A stretch of DNA of 8,147 bases, taken from Bacillota bacterium (lineage in GTDB: Bacteria; Bacillota; DTU030; DUMP01). The stretch's first letter is position 1, and every line of letters starts with the position of its first letter. The notes below the pieces were generated by a model that was not told where the DNA came from, searched no databases, and saw nothing but the letters and a program-made list of their open reading frames with translations. This document shows positions 1 through 6,308 of the stretch, piece by piece. Position numbers and translations under genes: made by a program. Location: positions 1 through 8,147 of the forward strand of contig JAAYHG010000108.1 of the NCBI GenBank assembly GCA_012735455.1. Reading direction: 5' to 3'.

Positions 1-40
1 GCACATTTGCCCACTGCAGCCACTTTTGCACACTTATCGG
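1..40. mobile_element. possible IS21-type element end (remnant or edge)
   Basis: The first 40 bases carry related short motifs, GCACATTTGCCCACT and CCACTTTTGCACAC. On the minus strand they read as two spaced copies of a TGCAAAAGTGG / GGGCAAATGTGC type sequence around a CTGCAG centre. Multiple terminal repeats of this TGCACAnTTTGC flavour are typical of IS21-family ends in Firmicutes. No transposase is in the window; if an element exists it would lie to the left. This is pattern resemblance only, so confidence is low. Confidence 0.22.
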
Positions 41-209
41 TAATCAATGTAAATCAGTTGCCTCAAGGGTCTATAACTATTGCTTTTATTTGGCTGGCTT
101 TTCCTCTCTATTAAGTGCAACAAGTATAGCACGCCCCACTCCCTAAACGAGAACTGAGTACTTTTGGGGAGCAGGTCTTTTAAACGTTAAAGAATGCGCA
201 CCAAATAAA
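41..209. other. intergenic region, no gene seen
   Basis: No reading frame with coding character, tRNA or riboswitch-like structure is visible here. The stretch lies downstream of the selenoprotein operon. It is locally AT-rich around 60-130. Confidence 0.5.
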
Positions 210-233
210 GGGACCTGCCAGGAGAACCGTCCC
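203..233 (-). terminator. hairpin with T-rich tail, candidate operon terminator
   Basis: On the minus strand, GGGAC (233-229) pairs with GTCCC (214-210) around a 14-base loop and is followed by TTTATTTGG. It sits about 30 bases after the stop of the DsbA-like gene, the right place for the terminator of the whole minus-strand operon. The stem is short and the tail is not a clean T-run. The plus-strand wording (GGAGAACCGTCCCC) also resembles dispersed palindromic repeats I associate with clostridial genomes, so it may be part of such a repeat. Confidence 0.45.
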
Positions 234-253
234 CTTGACAGGCCCTTGACAGG
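232..253 (+). repeat. two tandem copies of an 11-bp unit (CCCTTGACAGG)
   Basis: CCCTTGACAGG occurs at 232-242 and again, identically and without a gap, at 243-253. It directly abuts the hairpin at 210-233 and stops 9 bases before the end of the DsbA-like gene. It may be the edge of a dispersed palindromic repeat or a small replication-slippage duplication. Confidence 0.7.
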
Positions 254-262
254 CTCGGAGGG

Positions 263-880
263 TTATGAGGTTGAGTCTTGTTCCATCTGTGCTAAGACTA
301 ACTGAAATACCTCGTAGGGCTGAACTCCCACTACTGCATAGTTGTCGTTGAAAACATAGGTTGGAACATCTTCAATGCCCAGATCCTGGGCCTTTATTGT
401 CCATTTTTCGAGGGTTGCGTTGTAGGCACCACTTTCAGTTAAACGCTGCATCAAATCTGCATTCAATCCTACGTCTTCGGCTGCCGCCCGCAACACGTCC
501 CAACGGCTAATGTCCTGTCCCAACCCGAAAAACCGGTGAAACACCGCCCGATGAAACTCAAAAAGTTTACCTTGCTCCCGAGCATGCTCTGTGGCTAGCA
601 GGGCACGTAAGGTGGAGATCATACGGTCGGGGAAGGTTATGGGCATACCCAACGCCTGAGCCATCTCCCTAACACGATTAATCATGGGAACTAAGCTCTG
701 GCGTTTCTCGGTTGAAAACTCCTCACCATCGAGGGGTGTCTCTGGATGCAAAAGGAAAGGCCGCCAGTCCACTTCCGCCCCTAATTCAGATCGCAGTTGG
801 GTGACCACACCTTGGCCAACGTAGCACCAGGGTCAAACGTAATCATAGTAGACAGTCAGTCTCAGCGGTTGTTTGGTCAT
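263..880 (-). CDS. selenocysteine-containing DsbA/FrnE-family thioredoxin-fold oxidoreductase (in-frame UGA at codon 16)
   Basis: Read from the ATG at 880 the gene gives 205 residues with one in-frame TGA (835-833). The context is V-Y-Y-D-Y-V-U16-P-W-C19-Y-V-G. FrnE-type DsbA proteins normally have [DF/Y]-V-C-P-W-C-Y-[IV]-G here, so UGA stands exactly at the nucleophilic first cysteine and the product would have a U-P-W-C redox centre. The rest fits the family (about 200-215 residues): strand and loop V-D-W-R-P-F-L-L-H-P-E at about 37-47, a helical insertion at about 60-155, and the cis-proline loop D-V-P-T-Y-V-F with Pro173, followed by V-V-G-V-Q-P-Y-E-V-F. There is no signal peptide, so it should act in the cytoplasm. 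The start is set by GGAGG at 893-889, 8 bases upstream. The conventional alternative start (GTG at 808) has no such site and would lose the active site. The gene follows the GrdB-like gene by 48 bases and ends with TAA. A SECIS-like hairpin lies at 796-820. A plain nonsense mutation is the alternative, made unlikely by the exact Cys replacement, the hairpin and the selenoprotein neighbour. The electron partner or substrate is unknown. Confidence 0.88.
796..820 (-). promoter_or_regulatory. candidate bacterial SECIS element of the DsbA-like selenoprotein gene
   Basis: After the UGA (835-833) come 12 bases, then GTTG (820-817), a 5-base bulge, GGTG (811-808), loop TGGT (807-804), CACC (803-800) and CAAC (799-796). 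This makes two 4-bp helices with a one-sided bulge. The apical loop starts 25 bases after UGA and contains GG, which fits the known bacterial SECIS rules (loop about 16-37 bases downstream, G among the first loop bases), the site expected to bind SelB. The overlap with codons 21-29 is normal for bacterial SECIS. Judged by eye, not folded. Confidence 0.65.
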
Positions 881-885
881 GACGG

Positions 886-893
886 CCACCTCC
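886..893 (-). promoter_or_regulatory. ribosome-binding site deciding the DsbA-like start
   Basis: GGAGGTGG on the minus strand; the GGAGG core is 8 bases from the ATG at 880. It supports translation starting upstream of the in-frame UGA rather than at the downstream GTG. Confidence 0.8.
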
Positions 894-928
894 AGGTATT
901 TTAGACAGGTTTTCTAGACAAGAATCGG

Positions 929-2239
929 CTACTTAAACAGGCGCGGGCCTTCAACATCTGTCTGCAGGGCCTCAAGGGCTTTTCGTACAAGGGAACGACG
1001 CAGCTCTCTCTCTTCTTCGGGTGCCATTGCTGCATCTCCCACTGGGTGGATTATACCGTGTGCCTGGACAATGCGGTTACTATTAGCCATGGCAGCGATA
1101 TTGGGCAGGCTGGTGATCTGGCTTACAGGGATGCCAGCCCGCTCGATTTCCTTAGCCAACGTTGCACCGCAACGCGTACTGGTTCCTCAGGTAGAGGTTA
1201 GAATTACTGCATCGACACCGTCGGCTTTGAGGCGCTCTGCTAGGGCACTACCTATCTTTTGTGAGTATTCGATGGTGGTTGCCACACCAGTAGTAGAGTA
1301 AAGCGTTGGATTGAGTTTGCGGACAACACCGCGCGCTTCTAACTCCCGCAGCACATCCAGAGGTACCAGCCGCATAGGATCATCGTTAACCTCACTGGTA
1401 TCATAGCCGGTGTGATTCGCGTAGAACTCCCCGCCTTTGAGGTGATCGCGCTCGCTGATATCAATAGTAACATATTTCGTGGCAGCCATCCACTCGAGCT
1501 TGTCGGGGTTGCCCTGCGGCACCAAACCGCCATCGGTTACCAGGGCAATATTAGCCTCATTCAGCTTCTTCACAGCAGGGGCAGGCTTCACTTGATCAAA
1601 AGTGGCCAGCTTGAGCTCCGGTTCAATAGGTTCCCCTCTGAATTGAGCCAAGAGCATATCTACTGCACGTTCAGGCGCCTTCTTGTCGGAAAGCTCATTA
1701 ACCAAGAAGCCGTGACTGAAGTAGCCCTCTTCACGCGGTTTCCCAACCCGCTCTTTATTCACCAGCTTTATCCCTAGTTTTGCCATTCTGTGGATTATCT
1801 CGGGTAGGTTCTTACTGGTGGAACCTGTCTCGATAATGTATACTTTTTCTCTATACAGGCCGACGCCTGGATTCTCGTTATACATTCCTGTTACCGCAGG
1901 GATACCCAACCTCTCCTGTACCGCCTGACAGAGGGCACCGGCAGCCATACCATAACGTCCTGCATTAAAGGCTGGTCCGGCGATTACAAGGTCTGGTTTA
2001 TAAGGCCTCATAAGTTCGATCATGATATCAATAGCTTCTTCCAGGTGTTCACCCACGTAATTGTCACCGCAGATTACAGTGGCTACCACTTGGCCACCGT
2101 CCCCTAGTTCTTTCTGGGTAGCTAGGCCAAGACCCACTGGACCCTCTTTAACATGCGGTTCTACAAACGCTTTCTCCTCTCCGCCCAACTGGCCGAAAAA
2201 CTGATTCACATACTGCACAACTCTTAAGGGCTTTAGCAT
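929..2239 (-). CDS. grdB: GrdB-family selenoprotein: glycine/sarcosine/betaine reductase component B, selenocysteine subunit
   Basis: Reading through one TGA (1189-1187) gives 436 residues, the usual GrdB length, with Sec at residue 351, at or next to the usual position. In component B the selenol attacks the substrate bound as a Schiff base to the partner's carbonyl group and passes a carboxymethyl-selenoether to GrdA. Family marks: L-R-V-V-Q-Y-V-N-Q-F-F near the start, G-G-E-E-K at 19-23, A-G-P-A-F-N-A-G-R-Y-G-M near 90, M-Y-N-E-N-P-G near 120, V-T-D-G-G-L-V-P-Q-G-N-P in the C-terminal half, S-T-T-G, then T-S-T-U351-G-T-S-T-R-C357-G-A-T, and I-I-H-P-V-G near the end. Classical GrdB has U-x-x-C-x-x-C; here the middle Cys is Ser354. 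The start is ATG 2239 with GGAGGG 10 bases upstream; the ATG at 2249 is out of frame and too close to that site. The stop is TAG. It follows the GrdE-like gene by 48 bases. The symbol is family-level only: sarcosine (GrdF), betaine (GrdH) or an unrecognised substrate are equally possible. A normal gene call would wrongly give two genes, 2239-1187 and about 1159-929. Confidence 0.93.
1160..1174 (-). promoter_or_regulatory. candidate bacterial SECIS element of the GrdB-like gene
   Basis: On the minus strand CGTTGC (1174-1169), loop GGT (1168-1166) and GCAACG (1165-1160) make a perfect 6-bp hairpin. The loop starts 18 bases after the UGA at 1189-1187, inside the accepted bacterial SECIS window, and opens with GG as SelB-binding loops usually do. 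It overlaps codons encoding R-C-G-A-T of the conserved motif, so part of the pairing is constrained by protein sequence. Confidence 0.75.
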
Positions 2240-2249
2240 TAGAATTCAT

Positions 2250-2255
2250 CCCTCC
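2250..2255 (-). promoter_or_regulatory. ribosome-binding site of the GrdB-like gene
   Basis: GGAGGG on the minus strand, 10 bases before ATG 2239. A nearer ATG at 2249 immediately abuts it and is out of frame, so 2239 is the start. Confidence 0.7.
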
Positions 2256-2287
2256 TATCTCAGTTTCACCAATCCCAGCAACCATTG

Positions 2288-3583
2288 CTAATATTCCACT
2301 TCAACCATATAGGTGTTCCCTAGCTGGCCACTTTGGCCCATAATGGCAGAACGCAGCCGCATCAACTCTCCATCAGCCCCCGGAGCAAGGTGTCCAATGG
2401 TCCTTCCTACCGGCGGTAGTATTATTTGTTCGTTGATGTTGGAGGTGTTGACTATTGCCCCCGCTCGCTCATCACTAAAGAGTATACCGTTGACCCTGTA
2501 CTTGCCGTCAGGCGAACGAGCAGCGATATCATCCAGTATCAGAACTGACTTAATACCTAGTTCATGGCCCTTCTTGGCAAAGTTAGCCACATCCATTTGT
2601 GGCGAACCCCCTGGTGCCTTGGTCAGTATCGCTCCATTGGCACCAAGTGTCAGGGCTAACTTGATGGCCAGGTTGGTTTGGGAGTCCACCGCAAATTCTT
2701 CAACCTGAGCCACTGTGGGAATTACACCCAGGAAGCAAATGTCTTTCCCATGCCGGCGGTAGAGCTCCAGTATGACCGGGTGGTTTTGAATCTCATAGGT
2801 ATCCATTGAGGCCGGAGAGGAGAGATTGGCATTCAGGTAACTGTTGACAACTGCTCCATCCAGGAATTCGTTCGGATGCATTAGCACCGAAGGCAGCCAG
2901 GAAAATGCTTGCCCGTATATGATGGGTTCGTTCTTAAAGAAGTAACGGTAGAAATTGAATACATACACCACCCGCGGCAAGTCCTCCATATCCTTGGTTA
3001 CTTCCGAAAGAGGCGGAAGCTCGTACACTTCCTCTTCATCCGGTTCCAACCCACGGCAGGCCTGTGCCAGGTAAACGGCAGCTTTGATAGCCGCTACCTT
3101 AGAAGCAATCTTAAACTCAGGCGTGGTTGGGTCAACGCCGGCGGCAGCGTACGGTATCACACAGATATTATGGGTACGCCCATACGGGCTGACCTCCGCA
3201 CCAGGACCGCTCATATCAATGACATTGCCGGCGCAGTCATGCATAGCCCCGCAGTTGTTGCCACACTGATCCACCAGTACAACCGCCGAGCCGCTTAGCA
3301 CATCTGTGCTGCCATTACCGACAATGGTCACTGTCTTGTTCAGGATTCCAGGGAAATCGCCCCCATCCAATCTGGCACGGGGTTCAATAATGTCAGCCAC
3401 TTGAAAGATACGTACACTCTCACCCGGACGGGCTAACTGGATATCCACTTTCTCGAAACGTTTTTCTTCTTCAAGAAGCGATGTTAGCTCCTCTCGATTA
3501 ATCCAAAGAGCCCCATTCCGGAACTCAGTCTTAGTGCCGAAGTTCACTTGGTTTACCTTGAACTTTCTCAGTGTCAGTCTCAC
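2288..3583 (-). CDS. grdE: GrdE-family proprotein: glycine/sarcosine/betaine reductase component B alpha/beta subunits
   Basis: 431 residues, matching the roughly 430-residue GrdE/GrdG/GrdI family. In classical members the proprotein is cut in two near its middle and the new N-terminal residue, from cysteine, becomes a carbonyl (pyruvoyl-type) group that binds the substrate amine. Seen here: an N-terminal G-A-L-W-I-N-R-E-E-L segment, a cysteine-rich D-M-S-G-P region (Cys107, 111, 117, 141), M-H-P-N-E-F-L-D-G-A-V-V at 235-246, Q-N-H-P-V-I-L-E-L-Y-R-R-H-G-K at 266-280, and I-I-L-P-P-V-G-R-T-I-G-H-L near 387. No Cys lies between residues 177 and 282, where the usual cleavage cysteine is expected; serines 255, 256 and 259 are there instead. 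The start is GTG at 3583, overlapping the transporter stop by four bases (GTGA), with a G-rich site at 3595-3590, which implies translational coupling. The gene directly precedes the GrdB-like gene, its expected partner. Stop TAA. The symbol is family-level; the substrate is not known. Confidence 0.9.
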   Translation of the reverse strand: MRLTLRKFKVNQVNFGTKTEFRNGALWINREELTSLLEEEKRFEKVDIQLARPGESVRIFQVADIIEPRARLDGGDFPGILNKTVTIVGNGSTDVLSGSAVVLVDQCGNNCGAMHDCAGNVIDMSGPGAEVSPYGRTHNICVIPYAAAGVDPTTPEFKIASKVAAIKAAVYLAQACRGLEPDEEEVYELPPLSEVTKDMEDLPRVVYVFNFYRYFFKNEPIIYGQAFSWLPSVLMHPNEFLDGAVVNSYLNANLSSPASMDTYEIQNHPVILELYRRHGKDICFLGVIPTVAQVEEFAVDSQTNLAIKLALTLGANGAILTKAPGGSPQMDVANFAKKGHELGIKSVLILDDIAARSPDGKYRVNGILFSDERAGAIVNTSNINEQIILPPVGRTIGHLAPGADGELMRLRSAIMGQSGQLGNTYMVEVEY

Positions 3584-4905
3584 AGTCGTCCCCCCGTTTG
3601 AATTTGTTTAGAACTCATTTTGGTTGTCCGTGGCCCCGCCATCAGAGAAATAATTGTGGCACTGATAGCGCTGGCTATAATCCCCATGAACATTGCTGAC
3701 TGTAAGGTTCCAGTTGAGTCAGCAATACCGCCACCAATAATCGGGCTCACCGCAGAGGCTATACTGAAGCAAGCCGCACACAAACCAAAACTAGTGCCGA
3801 GTACATTCTTCGCAAAGTAGTCGGCCTGGATAGCATTGATCATGACCACAGGGCCTGAGCCACCAAAACCAAAGAGCAAAGCCCCCAGCGATGCTATGGA
3901 CGGTACTTGACCACCTATTGCAAAAAGCAGGATGCCCGCGCCAAGAATCCCCATACTCATGCCAAAAACATAACGTTTCGCTAAGCGGTCACCAACAGCT
4001 CCCCAAAACAAACTGGCTACTAAGCCACTGATACCCGTCAGGGCTATGATCTTGCCTGCCGCCGCGGGATCCCAACCAATCTCTTGAAAATAGCTAGATA
4101 GAAAAGTGAGTACACCTGTATATGCCACACCAAAGAGGAAATATGATCCCGCGATTTGATAAAATGCCTTGTCTTTGAGTACCTTTAAGACACTCTCTTT
4201 ACCCCACGGACTTCCTTTAGGCGCTGCTCTTAGTGCCTCTAGCTCGGCTTCTGTAGCCCCGAGTGGAGTTAAACCTTTGCTGGCTGGTGAATTAACCAGA
4301 AAGAAGAACTCTACCGCCAGGATGCCAAGAACTATGATGGCTTCAGTTCGCCAAATCACATTATAGGGGCTATTTGCGAGAACCACGGGAACAACAAACC
4401 CTGCTACGATCGTAACGACAGTGGCCGCAGTGGTAGCAATGCCGATAGCTGTAGCCCTTCGGCGCTGACCAAACCACCGTGACAGAAGCGGGGCTGGCAA
4501 AATAAATAGCGCTGCAGCCCCCATACCAGCAACACCAAATCCAAGGGACAAACCGGACACAGCAGTCGCCGCCGACATAATAAAAAACCCTGCGGCAAGC
4601 AGCGCTAGCCCACAGAGAGTAACTGCCCGTGTCCCGAGTTTGTCTGTAAGAGTACCCCACACAATCCTCATCACTGAGTCAGCCCAAAAAAAGCACGAGA
4701 TAACAGTGGCCATTACCACATGGGAAATCCCTAGTGTTTTTTCCATGGTTGGCACAACATAGGGGTAGACAAACCTAATAAGTCCAACGCCCATAAAGCC
4801 CAGCCAGGTCGCAGCAAGAATTACCCATGCATAGTGGTAGCGGGGGTGCGACTCATCTTGTAACCTCCCCTTCCTGCAGTTTCCAGTCTCGCCAAGGACA
4901 CCCAA
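3580..4905 (-). CDS. MFS transporter, OFA (oxalate/formate antiporter)-like; first gene of the operon, start uncertain
   Basis: A 12-helix major facilitator protein of the inner membrane. Motif A appears in both halves: G-T-L-T-D-K-L-G-T-R between helices 2 and 3 (about 84-93) and W-G-A-V-G-D-R-L-A-K-R between helices 8 and 9 (about 301-311), with a central cytoplasmic loop at about 207-245. The R-Y-H-Y-A-W-V-I-L opening is typical of OFA-like carriers of small carboxylates. It overlaps the GrdE-like gene by four bases, so it probably imports that reductase's substrate (inference). The start is odd: in frame only TTG 4905 is available, and it has no good ribosome-binding site. A perfect site (AGGGGAGG, 4871-4864) lies 7 bases before an ATG at 4856 that is out of frame by one base. 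One more C in the C5 run (4846-4842, minus strand) would make M-S-R-T-P-R-Y-H-Y-A-W, a natural N-terminus. Residues 1-16 of the TTG version are therefore probably not real. The OFA assignment comes from general similarity. Confidence 0.85.
   Translation of the reverse strand: MGVLGETGNCRKGRLQDESHPRYHYAWVILAATWLGFMGVGLIRFVYPYVVPTMEKTLGISHVVMATVISCFFWADSVMRIVWGTLTDKLGTRAVTLCGLALLAAGFFIMSAATAVSGLSLGFGVAGMGAAALFILPAPLLSRWFGQRRRATAIGIATTAATVVTIVAGFVVPVVLANSPYNVIWRTEAIIVLGILAVEFFFLVNSPASKGLTPLGATEAELEALRAAPKGSPWGKESVLKVLKDKAFYQIAGSYFLFGVAYTGVLTFLSSYFQEIGWDPAAAGKIIALTGISGLVASLFWGAVGDRLAKRYVFGMSMGILGAGILLFAIGGQVPSIASLGALLFGFGGSGPVVMINAIQADYFAKNVLGTSFGLCAACFSIASAVSPIIGGGIADSTGTLQSAMFMGIIASAISATIISLMAGPRTTKMSSKQIQTGGRL
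4864..4871 (-). promoter_or_regulatory. strong ribosome-binding site in front of an out-of-frame ATG
   Basis: AGGGGAGG on the minus strand, 7 bases before ATG 4856. Its position inside the nominal N-terminal coding sequence of the transporter argues that translation really begins at 4856 and that a one-base indel separates this ATG from the downstream frame. Confidence 0.65.
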
Positions 4906-5170
4906 AGACCAGGTCTGAGAATCTACTAGCGTGAGAGCTGGAGCCCCCTATCCAAACTTACCCCCTTTCCTATTTATAATTTCCTTTTGTTTACATATTC
5001 CATATTGACTTACTTTTCACCTTCCATGACCTTATTAAAATTTTATGCTGCCCGAGTTTCAACCCTTAATGACAACCGATACCTCCTCAGCTATTCACAG
5101 ACGTGAATCCTACGACAAGCTACGGCTTGTCTCTTGAATGTTCCCTGGTAAGAGACATATATGTAATTGA
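4906..5170. other. AT-rich divergent intergenic region
   Basis: This lies between the minus-strand transporter operon and the plus-strand DUF342-like gene and should hold the operon promoter. Minus strand: a TATAAA-like box (in TTATAAATA) near 4973-4980, without a good -35 box. Plus strand: TTGACT at 5005-5010 with TATTAA only after an over-long spacer. Neither is convincing. A 62-codon frame at 5103-5288 (GTG start, no ribosome-binding site) has no recognisable content and overlaps the DUF342-like frame, so I do not call it. No riboswitch or operator palindrome was recognised. Confidence 0.4.
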
Positions 5171-6258
5171 CCTGGCTGCCAAAAAAGTCTGCCTCAACTA
5201 CCACGCTCCTTCTTGGGTTTGTTTCGTTTTCCGGGTTTGTATAAGATTCACCGGAAAAGGATTTCTGAGGAAAGCAATACCGTTGTAGCTTGCAACGGCT
5301 ATGCTAATATTCGCAACAGTAACGGCTTTATCGAGGTTGGTGTTACGGACATCCATGTCCACCTGGGAGATGTAAATCTTAGAACGGGAAACCTTCGTTT
5401 TGCAGGAGACGTAATTGTGCTGGGAACTGTTTCGCAAAATGCGATGGTTGATGCAAAGGGGTGGGTTACGATAAAGGGTAACGTCAATGAGACCATTGTC
5501 TCTGCTGAAAAAGGAGTGCTTATAGCACGGTCATGTCGTGGCATCAAAGATTTGGGCAGACCGATTCTCCTGCTTTGTTGGCCAAGCGCTGGAATTACTG
5601 GAACCACTGGAAAAACAACTGAATTTAGCATTACGGGGTCGCCAGCCTGAGCGCGAATTCATCCAGGATTTCCAGGAAGCCCTAGAGAACTCAATCCAAG
5701 AATATGGTGATGTCGAGAGCCTTTATTTTGACGGGCCAGGTAATGCATCCCAATTGATTACGCGCTGCCTGAATTTCTTGGGGGTTATAAGCCAGCATCC
5801 CCCTTATGTCATGGAAGAGGAAGGACTTCTTATTCATGACAAGATGGTTGCCTTCTTAGACCGGCTCAGGGCTATTAAACCCGAAAGCTACGCTACCGAA
5901 AGCTGTAGTATTACCCTGGAATAGCAGCCTTCATGCTGTTGGCGCGGTAACAGTAACAGATGCCAAGAGGGGTTGCTATGACTGCAAAGTGAAAGCGCAA
6001 TCCGTGGTAATCGAGGGGCCTGTACGCAGGTGCCGGGTGGTATCACGGACAGATATCAGGATTTATGGGGAGGTAGGTTCTCCTTTAACAGGAGAAGAGG
6101 TTGTCTTGGAGACCTCAGAAGCCGGGCAGATAGAATTAGAAAGTGCTAACCCAGGTGTGGTCCTCATTTTTGGCTCATCGGCTTATCGTGTAGATGAGCC
6201 ATCGGGCAAACGCTTGTTTTTCCTCGATCCCGATTTGAACACGGTTGTTAGTCGGTAG
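5171..6258 (+). pseudogene. DUF342/FapA-like beta-helix protein gene, broken by two +1 frameshifts and 5'-truncated
   Basis: Three successive plus-strand frames give one DUF342-like protein. Part 1 (about 5171-5541) has the beta-helical signature G-D-V-N-L-R-T-G-N-L-R-F-A-G-D-V followed by V-T-I-K-G-N-V repeats. Part 2 (about 5541-5921) starts S-K-I-W-A-D-R and holds the helical, coiled-coil-like insertion (L-E-L-L-E-P-L-E-K-Q-L). Part 3 (about 5922-6258) resumes beta repeats (S-S-L-H-A-V-G-A-V-T-V, G-C-Y-D-C-K-V, then Y-G-E-V-G-S). Both junctions need one extra base to be skipped: near 5541 (R-G to S-K) and near 5922 (L-E to S-S-L). The upstream frame closes at a stop at 5168-5170; the only early start is TTG 5213, without a ribosome-binding site, and the usual N-terminal FapA domain is not seen. 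Family function is poorly defined (some members act in flagellar assembly). No flagellar genes are nearby. Decay is the simplest reading; sequencing indels are possible. The ending is TAG at 6256-6258. Confidence 0.72.
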
Positions 6259-6270
6259 CGCTGTGCATTA

Positions 6271-6308
6271 CCCGGGGATTTTGAGCAATCACCCAGAAAA
6301 CCCCAGGG
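6271..6308. terminator. inverted repeat between convergent genes, weak bidirectional terminator candidate
   Basis: CCC-GGGG-A-TTTT (6271-6282) can pair with AAAA-CCCC-A-GGG (6297-6308), an 11-bp imperfect stem with two bulged A residues and a 14-base loop. It lies between the DUF342-like remnant and the facing MFS gene and includes the MFS stop codon. A T-run follows on neither strand, so intrinsic termination is not assured. Confidence 0.4.

Noticed and set aside
263..808. DsbA-like gene starting at GTG 808
   Set aside because: It lacks the redox motif and a ribosome-binding site. The frame continues upstream through UGA to ATG 880 with a proper site and the conserved P-W-C-Y-V-G.
929..1159. 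Separate small gene of 76 codons downstream of the GrdB-like gene
   Set aside because: It is the C-terminal part of the GrdB-like selenoprotein, in the same frame as 2239-1187 and joined by the Sec UGA at 1189-1187.
1412..1777. Plus-strand frame of 121 codons
   Set aside because: Lies wholly antisense inside the conserved GrdB-like gene; no recognisable product. The same holds for 2313-2708 and 2909-3298 within the GrdE-like gene and for the frames opposite the two MFS genes.
929..2239. GrdB-like gene as a pseudogene with a nonsense mutation
   Set aside because: The UGA is at the known Sec position of the family with intact flanking motif, hairpin and C-terminus.
2237..2249. ATG at 2249 as the GrdB-like start
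   Set aside because: Out of frame with the protein and directly abutting the GGAGGG site.
2288..3583. D-proline reductase PrdA
   Set aside because: Length and the H-P-N-E, Q-N-H-P and R-R-H-G-K blocks fit the GrdE/GrdG/GrdI side, and the partner is GrdB-like, not PrdB-like.
5103..5288. Plus-strand frame of 61 codons before the DUF342-like gene
   Set aside because: No ribosome-binding site, no recognisable content, and it overlaps the DUF342-like frame in a different phase.
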